From: Imbricaverruca yamaguchii
Taxonomy: Eukaryota > Arthropoda > Thecostraca > Neoverrucidae
DNA length: 64,000 bases
Assembly: GCA_034440575.1 (NCBI GenBank)
Contig: JAOTOL010001316.1
Span: 446,001 to 510,000, forward strand
Reading direction: 5' to 3'
Shown: piece by piece, positions 33,930 to 43,626 of the stretch
Numbering within the stretch: the first letter of the stretch is position 1
Layout: each line of letters opens with the position of its first letter
Notes under the pieces: model-generated
What the model was told of the DNA's origin: nothing
The model's input: only the letters and a program-made list of their open reading frames with translations
Databases searched by the model: none
Program-made: the position numbers and the translations under genes

Positions 33930-34184
33930 CCTGCTGGTCACGAGATGTACCCTGGCGTCTAGTCACCAAATGTACCGGGTGGGCGTTTCCTTGATATGCT
34001 ATGTCAGTCGGTCACGATATGTATCCATACTTCGGTCACAAGGTGTACTGAGTGGTCTGTCACGAGGTGTGCTGGAGGATTCATCACTATATCTACTCGG
34101 TTGTCGGTCACCAGTTGCACCCTGGTGGTCGGCCACAATATGTACCAGATGGTCGGTCACTAGATATACTCTGGCGGTCGGCAG
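33930..34184 (+). repeat. ~24-bp minisatellite ending at a LIN9 splice acceptor
   Basis: Imperfect units of the form CTGGTGGTCGGTCACxAxATGT are repeated about ten times (clear units at 34107-34131, 34132-34155 and 34156-34179). The last partial unit (tctggcggtcggcag) supplies the AG acceptor at 34183-34184 for the LIN9 exon beginning at 34185. Confidence 0.8.
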
Positions 34185-34374
34185 TCGTTTTTCGCCGAGG
34201 AGCGCGACGTGCTACAGGCGATGCGGCAAAAGGTGCGCTTGGTTCAGAGTCAACAGCGGCGCAGCTACGACCGCGTCTTCCTCAAGAATCTGCCCGACGA
34301 GATCCCTGTGCAGCTGAGCATCGGCACCCGTGTCACAGCGCGGCTGCGGTGGCCTCAGGACGGCCTGTTCACTG
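34185..34374 (+). CDS. LIN9: LIN9 exon: end of DIRP domain, start of Tudor-like domain
   Basis: The exon encodes SFFAEERDVLQAMRQKVRLV, then KNLPDEIPVQLSIGTRVTAR and LRWPQDGLFTG. These correspond to the DIRP C-terminal helix and the conserved LPDEIP / IGTKVTARL / DGLFTG segment leading into the Tudor-like domain of LIN9. The donor is ACTG|GTCAGT, with one base left over for the next exon. The acceptor is the last unit of a minisatellite and the donor region is repeated once downstream. Confidence 0.94.
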
Positions 34375-34452
34375 GTCAGTCACTGCCACAACCCACACAC
34401 TCGCCAGGTGGCCTGTTTACCTATCAGTCACGCCCTTAACCCGCGCACCATC
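34356..34452 (+). repeat. 49-bp tandem duplication across a LIN9 donor site
   Basis: Unit 1 (34356-34404) runs from CAGGACGGCCTGTTCACTG in the exon across the donor GTCAGTCAC into the intron. Unit 2 (34405-34452) starts CAGGTGGCCTGTTTACC and contains ATCAGTCAC at the donor-equivalent place, where GG has become TA and the GT donor is lost. Confidence 0.75.
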
Positions 34453-34497
34453 ACGGAATAGCGTATTTGCCTGGTGGCGCCGTCCACCATATCTCTT

Positions 34498-34862
34498 TTT
34501 TTCCTTTAAAAAAAAAATTATTTAAAAAAAATTGATCCGAGTTGTTGCTGGGGTGGCTCGAGGAGCCAGGGTTCTATTCCTAAGCAGAGCTTGTTGCGTG
34601 AACCCTGGCCCCACCACCCGATCCATGAGCTCCAGTTCAACGGCAGAATTTAGACCGAAAGTTTAACGTGCCGCCAATGCACCGACACGGCCGCCCGGTA
34701 GCTCGTCCCCGGCCTTATCGGGCCAGCTGCCAACTGACACTCCCGGCCGGGGGCTAAATGCGAGCGCGCGAAGCGACTCGAACCCTGTTGCCAATACAGG
34801 GGAGACCGGTGCAGGCCAGCGCTCTAACCAACTGAGCTACCAGGGCGGCAAACACGCAATCT
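34498..34862 (-). mobile_element. tRNA-derived SINE (SINE-3) within the left inverted arm
   Basis: On the minus strand it begins near 34862 with a tRNA-like head (GGTAGCTCAGTTGGTTAGAG, A box; CAGGGTTCGAGTC, B box) and ends in an A/T-rich tail at 34498-34540 (seen as T and A runs on the plus strand). It interrupts the left arm of the inverted-repeat element at ATATCTC, and the arm resumes at 34863. A possible short duplication ATCTC flanks it. The head has an insertion between the boxes, so it is not a functional tRNA gene. Confidence 0.7.
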
Positions 34863-36441
34863 CGAACACGAATTTCCGAAATTAACACCCTCATGTCTCG
34901 GATTTTGATGAAAATTGGCATACATGGTGTTCTGAGGCCCTCAAATGATTGCTGATCGTTTCAGCTCAATCGAAGCAGCGGTTAACGAATTGTAGCCTGC
35001 GGCGTTTTTTTAAGTTGTACTGAACGTCAAATTTTGAGAGCAGATATCTTAGTGTAATGTATTTTTTTTAAACCATATATCGTTGGAATCGCAATGAACT
35101 TGTCTTTCGATTCATGGGTTCAATTTTTGATTTTGTGGACATTTGGAAAATACCACCCCGTGATCTCGGTTAGAGTGGCCTGTGGTGACCCCTAGTACAA
35201 CGATATTGATATAATTATTCATATAAAATGAAAGCCTTATCATTTATCTTTCAGATGAAAAATAAAAAGCATGTGTACTAGACACCTAATATCAGTTTTT
35301 GTAATAAATATTGGGTGAGATATGCGAAAAAGACGCCTAAATTGGCTGGCTATTCAGTAAGCTTTGGCCAATTTAAATTCAGGGCCGGTGCCCCTGAAGC
35401 GTACAATACCAAGTATGGTACCGATACATTTTACATATGTTGCTAAGTCGATTGCTTCTCACATCCAGCGCAGACATATTTTGACTAAGCATGGCTGATA
35501 TAGCCAACAGCAAATATCGTTTGAAGATACTACGCATAGGGTTGGTTACCGAGAGAAATTACGAATATATCACGCGAGAATGGTTACCATTCTCCTAAGT
35601 TTGTGTCCTCTTCAGAAAGCTAGGCATGAATACTATGACCGCAAATTCGCTGCATAAACGCAAGAGGGATCAAATATTGATGATGTATTCTGGGTTAATA
35701 GTCTGGCGAAACAACTAGGAGATGTCGTTTTTGCAAATCATCAGATTGGCGACGTAAGTAAATCAAACAGAAGCATGCTCATTTCTTACGTAGTTCACTG
35801 AGCAGGACTGTATTTTGCAAACATGGAGACCTGTGAAGTTGTCACACTTTGTACATGCTATGCAACCACCAAAATCTACATAATTCATAGGACAATGGTA
35901 TTGTGACGTACTAGTTTCTTTCGTTTCTTAATAGCATAAAAACTACAGACAGAGACACTCAATTACGCCTGTAGTCCTAATACTTTTTTCCAGCTCACAC
36001 ACGCACACGTATGTTGACGAATGGGCGATTTTGTTATTAATTCCATAGTGCATGCGTATGCACCATTGCACATGTACGGTCCAGAGAGATAGCGTTCTCT
36101 CATAGCACTTCACTTCTTGCTCACCCTCACGACACTTCCCGGGTCACTGGAGAATTCGTGCACCGCGATGGACGTGAGGTCTGAGGGCGAGAATCTGTGG
36201 AACCGCCGTGTACCTTTCTCCGTAACTGCTCTCGAGAATCACTGTCAAAGATAAGACGCTGCTTCTTTCACTTCCTGAGAGCTGACAAAGACGAACTTGA
36301 CAGAGCTGACATACTTCACATACCTATACCACTCTATTCCATAGAGGTTGATGTATCTTCACTCGAACATCTGACCACGAAGTATTAATCAATGCACATA
36401 AGCATGTAATTCATTATGTATGTACATATATATGTACATAG

Positions 36442-36446
<5 letters not shown>

Positions 36447-36533
<87 letters not shown>
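36447..36533. repeat. (TA)n microsatellite
   Basis: An uninterrupted run of 87 bases of alternating T and A, preceded by degenerate TGTACATATA-type units from about 36418. Confidence 0.98.
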
Positions 36534-36536
<3 letters not shown>

Positions 36537-38000
36537 ACTTGTCCTCAACGGCGATACGCCTAGGATGGGTAAGGTCACGTCTTGTCAAGATAGCTTGTTG
36601 CATGGTCGGTTTCGTCCGCGGGTGCGTAGTTCTCGCCAGATACAGGACTTGATGCATTTCCGCTGGAAGTTTGGCTGCTGGAGTCACTTAACTGAACCGG
36701 CGATACCTCTTGCATTGTAATATTTTTTTGTATCCTTTAGCAAACTTCCAATGCAGATCGTGCACAGGAAGACGTCCTTCTGAATTCGACTGTCATTCAC
36801 CAGTTCGACCAGTTGCTCCGATGGTGGCCTCACACCTTTAGTTATGATGTTTATGGCACTTCTACGTATCAGATCAGCACCGCCGTACCATTGCTCCGGC
36901 CCTGCGGAATACCAGGATAAGCCAGCACCGTTTCACTTTGTTAAGAATTAGACCTCGCTTTTCCCGATTCCACGCTCACGGTTTCATGAGGGGATCACGT
37001 ATCCCATCGCTCCGCTCGAGTCAGCCTGGTTTACTGGTTTACGCGGCGTAACTAAACCCCAATCCCCCTAAACAGCGGGGATAGACGACAAGGCAGCGTA
37101 AACTGATATGGAAGTTCACAGATAACGCTATCCCGTTTCGTACTAACTGGGGTCCGCGTGGATGTCGCCTGCCGAACGTCAGCTGTCCTCTGAAGCCCGT
37201 GCGTACTTGCCGGTGTGCATCAGGTAATGTTGCACATCTGACATTTAATCGCATCCCAGTCTGGTCTAAATGTGAGTTTAGTGTTGGAAATAAGATTAAG
37301 AGGCTTAGCAAAATTTGCCAAGCACATCCGTAGCACACTACGCTGTTGCACTCCTTCGAAAAACGGGAAAACAAGGCTTACTGATCATCAGGCATATTTA
37401 AGTGGCTTGTTTTCGCATAAGTCAGACAATATTTGGTACAGAAATTGGTATTGGGCGCGTAATATACACTGTTTTTATTTTTCATCAGAAAAATAAATAA
37501 TGAGGCTTTCGTTCTACATAAATAATTATATCAATATCATTGTACTAGGGGTCATCACACGTCATAATATCCGAGCTCACGGAGTCATATTCTCAAAATG
37601 TGCACAAAGAATAAAACTGACTTCAGGAATCGAAAGATGACCTCATTACGATTCCAATGATATACAATTTTCATAATTTATCTCTACATAACACTGAGGT
37701 CTTGGCTCTGAAAGTTTGACCTTCAGTACGAACTCAGAAAAACGTCGAGGGCAATAACTCCTGAACCGCTGCTCTGATTGAGCTAAAAAGCTCAGAAATC
37801 GTTTAGGGCCTCAGATAGCCCTGTATACCAATTGTCATCAAAATCTGTGACAGGAGGGTGTTAGGCCACGCTCGAGATATGGTGGACGGCACCTGGTGTT
37901 AAAATAATGTTATGTTTTCGTTAGGTCAGGCTTCCAAAAAGAAAAGCATGAAGTGATGTTGAAATTTGTCACGCAATAACTTTTCATTCCATACCATTTG

Positions 38001-38183
38001 AGGGGCGGGGATGGCCAAGTGGTTAGGGTATTGGGCTCTGGGTACCAAAGGTCCCGGGTTCAACACTCGCAACGCTCGGGACATTTCCCAATCCCGCGGC
38101 CCACCGGCGAAGCAGTGTGGGCGGCGCTATTAGCCGTGAATGTGCATGAAGTGCGTCGTGAACCACTCAATAAACAAATAAAC
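38001..38183 (+). mobile_element. tRNA-derived SINE-2, copy 1
   Basis: It starts GGGGCGGGGATGGCCAAGTG (A-box-like) and has GGTCCCGGGTTCAACACTCG (B-box-like). A shared body follows (CCCAATCCCGCGGCCCACCG), ending in an AATAAACAAATAAAC tail. Copy 2, on the other strand at 40730-40914, is about 88% identical by eye. Confidence 0.85.
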
Positions 38184-38752
38184 GTAGTCTGAAATGCCTT
38201 TTAGTTCCTATGGACTCGGGGCGGCTTTTGGTTGTTGGGAGCAATTATTGCTCCCAACAGCGATTATAAATGCCGTTCTGCAAACGCCGTTTAGGATGCC
38301 ATCAGCAAGGAACGGCATTGCACATCGGCAGCTGTATTACCCGGAATTGTATTAAGATATGTGGGTGTACCATCCTCGAGCTAGGTGTACCATGTTACTT
38401 ATAAATTCGATACTATTGGAAACTGTAATGGGAACTTACGGTCTAAAAGCACGATGTCAAAGCTTCTTGAGAAAATGTCAATTCATTATTCAGTGAGTGG
38501 TATTTCCATCCAATTTCACGAAGAATATGTCACTGCATTTGTTTACCAGGCAATGCAAGTGCACTTGGTTCCGTTTTGCTTTTGTACTTGGAAGATGGTT
38601 GCAAATTTTTTGTTTGCAAATTGCAGTGCCATACATGCATTGTTGTTTGGTGAATATTTTGTGTGCTGTATGGATTTTTGTCAACGACTACGCTCCTACA
38701 CAAATTCAGTTATTGGCACTGTCGTTAACACACATGTTGTACCTCCCCACAG

Positions 38753-39075
38753 GGGTGATCCAGGCGCTGGACGCGCTGCAGGCCACCTACCGCGTGAGCT
38801 TCGACAAGCCGGGCCTGGAACCACAGTCGGTGCCCGACTACGAAGTGCTGGCGCTGGAGCCTGTCGACACTGTGCCAACGGCCAGCTTCGGCCGGGCGCC
38901 GCCGTCGCGGCCGTCGCGCTTCAGCACGCCGCCGCCCTTCAGCCTGCCCGAGCTGCGCTCGCCGCTGGCCAACGACCCACTCATGTCAGCCGGCACGCCG
39001 GCACGCGCCGAGCTGCGCTTGCTCGACGAGCAGGGTGACGTCAACGGTTATCCCATCAAGTTTCTGCTGCACGTG
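38753..39075 (+). CDS. LIN9: LIN9 exon: Tudor-like domain and Pro-rich linker
   Basis: The acceptor is acctccccacag and the donor GTGAGA. The exon encodes ALDALQATYRVSFDKPGLEP and SVPDYEVLALEP, the conserved LIN9 segment following DGLFTG. A Pro/Ser-rich stretch follows with RPSRFSTPPPF and NDPLMS, ending NGYPIKFLLHV. Phase fits both neighbours. The domain is thought to bind chromatin-related partners; that role is from the family, not from this sequence. GC is very high (over 65% by eye) against AT-rich flanks. Confidence 0.94.
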
Positions 39076-39457
39076 GTGAGAGAGCAGTCGGCAGCCCGTC
39101 ATACAGCGGAGGACCCGGGGGAGCCAGGGCAGAGTGGGGCGTCTCTGGTCGTGGAAGCTTGGACACTTGATAGTGGTGACTGACTAACCGGGGCGTTATT
39201 ACCACTCTACCTCTGTTTTTTTTTTTTTTTTTTTTTTTTTGGGGGGGAGGGTGGCCCGATGAATCCAGTGGCATTTGAAACTGCCTGGGGCCAGATGGTT
39301 GGTAATGCAATATGGCAACTGTTGCCTGCCTTTTGAAGTTCTGTGTTGTCGCGTAGCCAAACCGTGCCGTGGAACGCCGTGTTTATATGTGCTGATGGTA
39401 AGTGGTCAGTAGTGTCCTTTTGACCGGAACACGGCTAACGGACCCCGCGTGGCCCAG

Positions 39458-39664
39458 GTGCGGCTGAAGAAGATCTTGGCTGTGAAGCGGGAACGGGTTG
39501 GGCGGCTCGAGGTGATGAACACCGAAGCAGAGCGTGCGCAGCTGTACGGTCAGCCACTGACTGATGAGTTCCAGCGTCGCTACGCCCAGCTTGTGCTGCA
39601 GCTGGAGACCATCAACAACCAGCTCCGCGACACCACCACAGATGTACAGCAGAGCTGCCAGCAG
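39458..39664 (+). CDS. LIN9: LIN9 exon: coiled-coil region
   Basis: The acceptor is ggcccag and the donor GTGGGT. It encodes VRLKKILAVKRERVGRLEVM, NTEAERAQLYGQPLTDEFQR and RYAQLVLQLETINNQL, matching the LIN9 helical region (MNTEAEK ... FQRRYA) that assembles with LIN52 and B-MYB in the family. It ends VQQSCQQ. The last 34 bases are the first unit of a tandem repeat that continues about 470 bp into the intron. Confidence 0.94.
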
Positions 39665-40136
39665 GTGGGTACGAAACACCACTACAGACTATAACAGAGC
39701 TGCAAACTGGTACCAAACACCATTACAGACATACAACAGTGATACCAACAGGCGGGGACAATACACCACCATGGACGCACAGTAACAGTAGCACACACAG
39801 CACAAAACAAAATACAAAACAAAGCACCACCACAGATGCCCGCCAGCAGGCGGGCACAACCACTACAGGTGAACATCAGAGCTCCCAAGAGGTGGTACAG
39901 AACACCGCTACAGGCGTAAAGTATGGCCGTCAGCGGGTGTGCACAAAATACCACCACAGACGTACAGCACAGCTGTCAAAAGATGGTACAGAACACCGCC
40001 ACATACCTACAAGGCCGCCAACAGGTGGGCACAAAACACTATCACAGACGTACATCAGAACTGCCAACATGTGAGCACAAACCCGCCATAGGCGTACAGG
40101 ACTTCCAAGTGTGTGCAAAGCACTACTTCGCAGTAG
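39631..40136 (+). repeat. ~45-bp tandem repeats starting in a LIN9 exon and crossing its donor
   Basis: About eleven imperfect units start CACCACxACAGACGTACA and contain GCCAxCAGGTGGGxAC, the same words that form the exon end and donor (CAGCAG|GTGGGT, 39659-39670). Donor-like GT copies recur (for example CAACAGGTGGGC at 40019-40030 and CAGCGGGTGTGC at 39931-39942), others have decayed (CAACAGGCGGGG). Only the first unit is translated. Confidence 0.8.
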
Positions 40137-40729
40137 AGCAGAAGTGTGCGTTTGTTGAACCGAAACGTCGATCGTAATTCTGATGTCAACATTTGGGGTT
40201 ACATATGTAATTTGATTCATTTAGTAACTTCACGTCTGAAAATTATATTATAAATGAAGCAAAGCCAATATAATATCCCCCAATCTTACTATCACAACTA
40301 CAACGTTTGTCTAAATAGGGTCAGCAGTGATATGCAAATGGGTCTTAAAGCCGCCGCCCCCCCCCCCCACATGCGCAAATTGACATACTCCTTAAACCTA
40401 TTGCTATGCACAGGTTTGTGTGTCGGTTGGTTTTCTTTTTACCAGAAGATCCCAAGTAAGCTTTTTCCTCACTCGCATCAACCAGAAAAGGCAATTCATA
40501 GTTTTTAAGCCAGAACAGACGAGCTCGCCGCTGCTGGTTTGTTTCGGTCACATGGTGGAGATGAGCTAAAACGAGTCGAGCGCCATAGAGCTACTGCTGC
40601 TACGTAAACAAGTAGACTGGACCGTCAGACCGATTACCTCCGTCGTCCGAGGAGACAAATTGTCTTGTGTCACACGGTGGTATGGCATCCATAGTTTGTG
40701 TTATGGTGTAGGTTAGGTCAGAGCAGTGA
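40137..40729. other. LIN9 intron, no feature recognised
   Basis: AT-rich intron. A short C run (40363-40373) and a GC-rich patch at 40500-40680 carry no recognisable gene or element. Confidence 0.6.
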
Positions 40730-40914
40730 TTGTTTGTTTGTTTATGGGGTGATTCACGACGCACTTTATGCACATTCACGGCTAATGGCGTCGCCCACAC
40801 TTTTCGCCGGTGGGCCGCGGGATTGGGAAATATCCGGAGCAGTGCGAGTGTCGAACCCGGGACCTTTGGTACCCAGAGCCCAGCACCTTAACCAGTCGGC
40901 CATCCCCGCTCCTC
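40730..40914 (-). mobile_element. tRNA-derived SINE-2, copy 2
   Basis: On the minus strand it starts AGCGGGGATGGCCGACTGG, has GGTCCCGGGTTCGACACTCG, and ends in ATAAACAAACAAACAATC (TGTTTGTTTGTTTAT on the plus strand at 40731-40745). It is the inverted partner of 38001-38183, and the two lie in introns on either side of two LIN9 exons. Confidence 0.85.
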
Positions 40915-42068
40915 AGCGGTGAATCGTGAAATATGGTGGAATACGCCACATTCTGAACACTGAATACACGACTTCCTTTCCAAGGGCGTGTCGACGTCCT
41001 GCTTGTTGATGTGTACTTATGAAGTATCTGATTCGTTCGTAAAGATGTTTTGCATATCGGTGGCATGCTTATGCTCACCATTACAGATTGATTGCACAAG
41101 CATCTCGTGACAATTCCAGGTACATACTTTATATATGATGTGATGTGCTAAGCAATGCAGTCTGTTGATAACATGACATTGCAACCATTATCGTTAGCAT
41201 AGATATCCATATATCTTGTATCATAGCAAAACATTTCCTGTATACATACAGCGATACCAAATTCTAAGACCGAAATTCTAATACTAAAAAATCGCATCAA
41301 GATGTACTTCTTCAGCAAATACTAAATGACGTACATTCACTATATCTGCTGGATGCCAGGGGAATACACATGTTTCTGCATGGGCGAGGGCTTGTGCGTG
41401 TGTGCGCGTGCTTAACTATATATATAAGTTTAAAAACACCCTATCATAGTTCCCCCACACTCCATCCAGCAATAAGCTTATGCTTTGCTGAATGGAGTTG
41501 TGGAAGGAACCTAAGTCTGAAAAAGCATTCCAAATTAGGAGTGATCACTACCATCTGGCCACAAACCAGCTCTACTATCCCTATAGTTTCGACCTTAGCT
41601 TCTTTTGAGGATGGATATTGGGCCGGCCTCCTTTGGGTATGACTACTTACATCATTCTTTATTGTTAATTTTATTACTCTAGCACTTGGTGTTTTGTATG
41701 CTTGTTTATTTGTTTTTCATCTGCTGGGAGTTCCGCGACTCTACTGTATATTTTATGGTGTTGAAGTAAGGTGCTTGCTTTCGGGTAATAGGAGGGGACA
41801 TTCCTGGTCACCTGATCTTGGGTGGCAGACCTTAAAAAAGATATTATGTGTCTCCAAAATTAAACCAAAAACTTGCACTACTAGCTCAAATAGAGCTTGA
41901 AGAACTAAAGTGATAATTTAATTGGCATGCTTTCGTGGAAGACTTCTGCATCCAACTGTGCCCGTTTCGACATCTCACACCTGACGATAAACCCTTAATA
42001 TATCACTGGTTCACAGTTCCGTCCTGCTGACCACGTATTGTGCATGACGAGCCGTCTGTGCCTACCAG
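40915..42068. other. LIN9 intron, no feature recognised
   Basis: Ordinary AT-rich intron sequence. Open frames at 41370-41642 and 41694-41900 have no recognisable protein features. Confidence 0.6.
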
Positions 42069-42257
42069 ATGGCGCCCGAGAACGGGCTGACGCCGGCCGT
42101 GCTGCCCACCCACATGAAGACGCTGTGTGATGAGGAGGCAGGCCGCCAGGTGGCCGCCGTGGTGGTGGCGCGCTCACAGCGCGGTCAGCCCGTCAGTGCT
42201 GCGCCCGCCGTACTGGAGCTCATCTCCAGGCTCACTTCACTGCTGCTCCAGGTCAAG
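42069..42257 (+). CDS. LIN9: LIN9 exon: C-terminal helical region (last one found)
   Basis: The acceptor is cctaccag and the donor AAG|GTAATG. It encodes MAPENGLTPAVLPTHMKTLC and ends LELISRLTSLLLQVK, matching the LIN9 segment just before the final C-terminal exon. The expected last part of the protein (about 50-60 residues in vertebrate LIN9, from memory) was not found in the remaining window. It is probably beyond position 64000, or lost. The last 18 bases start an ~80-bp tandem repeat. Without splicing, the frame stays open through the repeats to a stop at 42432-42434, giving an alternative C-terminus. Confidence 0.93.
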
Positions 42258-42416
42258 GTAATGCCGCAGCTATTGCTCCAGCTGAAGGTAGGCTTGCTAG
42301 CCGTCAATGTAATGTTATTGCTGCTGCTTAAGATCAATGTCATGCCGCGGCTTCTGTTTCAGCTGAAGGTGGGGTCACTGGCAGGCAATGTAGTACTGCT
42401 GATGCTTCAGGTCAAG
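42240..42416 (+). repeat. ~80-bp tandem repeats across the LIN9 donor at 42258
   Basis: Unit 1 (42240-42320, 81 bp) starts with the exon end CTGCTGCTCCAGGTCAAG. Unit 2 (42321-42398, 78 bp) starts CTGCTGCTTAAGATCAAT. A partial third unit (42399-42416) reads CTGATGCTTCAGGTCAAG. Each unit also contains an internal half-copy, CAGCTGAAGGTAGG or CAGCTGAAGGTGGG, giving several donor-like AAG|GT sites. Confidence 0.85.
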
Positions 42417-42434
42417 GCAAGGTGGGACGAGTGA

Positions 42435-42956
42435 CCAGTCAGCTCTCTTCTATTTCTATTTTTCGCTCTCTTCATCGGCCTCAACTACAGTGGTGGCGTG
42501 ACTCATACCAGGCACATCGCCTATCGTTTCAAGTCTGAAATTCTGCCTGCAACTATGGCGTTGGAACAGATTACCGTTCAGGGAATGGTCCGCACCCCGC
42601 CATGTTATGAATGGCGGCGTGCGGCCGGCCATCAATGGTGGGAAATAGTTCGGAAACGCAATACGCAAAGTAACAATATGCGCAATATATCATTGTAATT
42701 CGCAATGAAATTGACATCTCAAGGCCAGCTAACTGTCATAAATTCACTTCGCATCATATTTTATGGAGACAGTATCATAAATTGTAATTATATTTTCGCG
42801 CGCACACTAGTGAGGATCCGGGCGCGCTTGTCGCGGGCGCATGCTTCAGAGTTCTTGAATGGTATCAGGAACGTACCCGTTTTCTTTCTTTCCTAGAGAT
42901 TCCCCTGATGTCCGCATTAACATGGCGTCTGACGTCTAACAATTTATCTCTATTTA
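42435..42956. other. Stretch between LIN9 and LINE copy F, nothing recognised
   Basis: No exon of LIN9, other gene or element was recognised. The LINE copy F 5' UTR starts at about 42957. Confidence 0.55.
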
Positions 42957-43626
42957 TCTATCTCCCCCGACGAGGCATCACCTTTTCGTGGTGGGGGATT
43001 GCTTGCCTCAAGGATCCGGCGGCCAAACACCAGGAAACCGGGGAGAGGTCAGATGAAGAGTTCCTCGCTGCCCTTCCATCCATACGCCCCCATTCTAATC
43101 CCCATCCCATCTCAACATCCATGTCCCTCACCTGTCCCTGAAACACATACTCTCACCACTACGAGCAGGTAGGACAACTTCCCCGGTCCTACACACCAGC
43201 TCAGTTTTATCGGGGTAGCCGCGCCCCCTCGGCCCGCCCCCCGGGGTTGACGGAGTCCTGGAGGTTGAGGTCCCCCGTCGCACGGTGCTAGTTGTAACGG
43301 GGGACCAGCACACATATTTGGTCCCGATATCCCGGAAGGGCGAACGGGCCTGTGGGGCCTCACGCGGGCCAAGTGGCTGGTCGCCTCGGTCCGGTGGTCT
43401 GGATCCTCTCCCAGTGTCCGCCGGGCCGGCCCGCCGGGGTCAAGGGGTGGGCGGCGCTGGATCCCAGTCGGGGTGGTGAGTCTCTCTATCCCGGCCGGGT
43501 GACTGCGTCGCCTGCCCCGTATAACTCCGCGGGCGTCTGATGTCCTCCCGCTTCAGGGACACAGGCTTCCCCCAGTAGGGCCCCAATGTGGTGGGATGTC
43601 CGCGGGGCAGAAATAATTCACATCAT

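Larger units (their letters stand above)
34468..37902. mobile_element. Long-inverted-repeat (foldback-like) element in a LIN9 intron
   Basis: The left arm (34468-34497 plus 34863-35367) and the right arm (37370-37902) are inverted copies of about 530 bp. Shared stretches include CGTCCACCATATCTC at the outer edge (34480-34494 and its complement at 37877-37891), ACCCCTAGTACAA (35188-35200) and GATGAAAAATAAAAA. Similarity by eye is roughly 70-75%, so the element is old. The ~2-kb centre has no recognisable transposase and includes a TA microsatellite. A SINE-like element splits the left arm. I found no clear target-site duplication, so the class is unknown. Confidence 0.75.

Noticed and set aside
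33413..33994. 193-codon open frame, hydrophobic and Cys-rich
   Set aside because: It lies in a LIN9 intron, has no domain or signal I can name, and runs into a minisatellite. Probably a chance frame.
34780..34862. tRNA gene on the minus strand
   Set aside because: The tRNA-like head has extra sequence between the boxes and is attached to an A/T-tailed body interrupting an inverted arm. A SINE fits better.
36385..36687. Frame encoding YIYIYI repeats
   Set aside because: It is a translation of the TA microsatellite.
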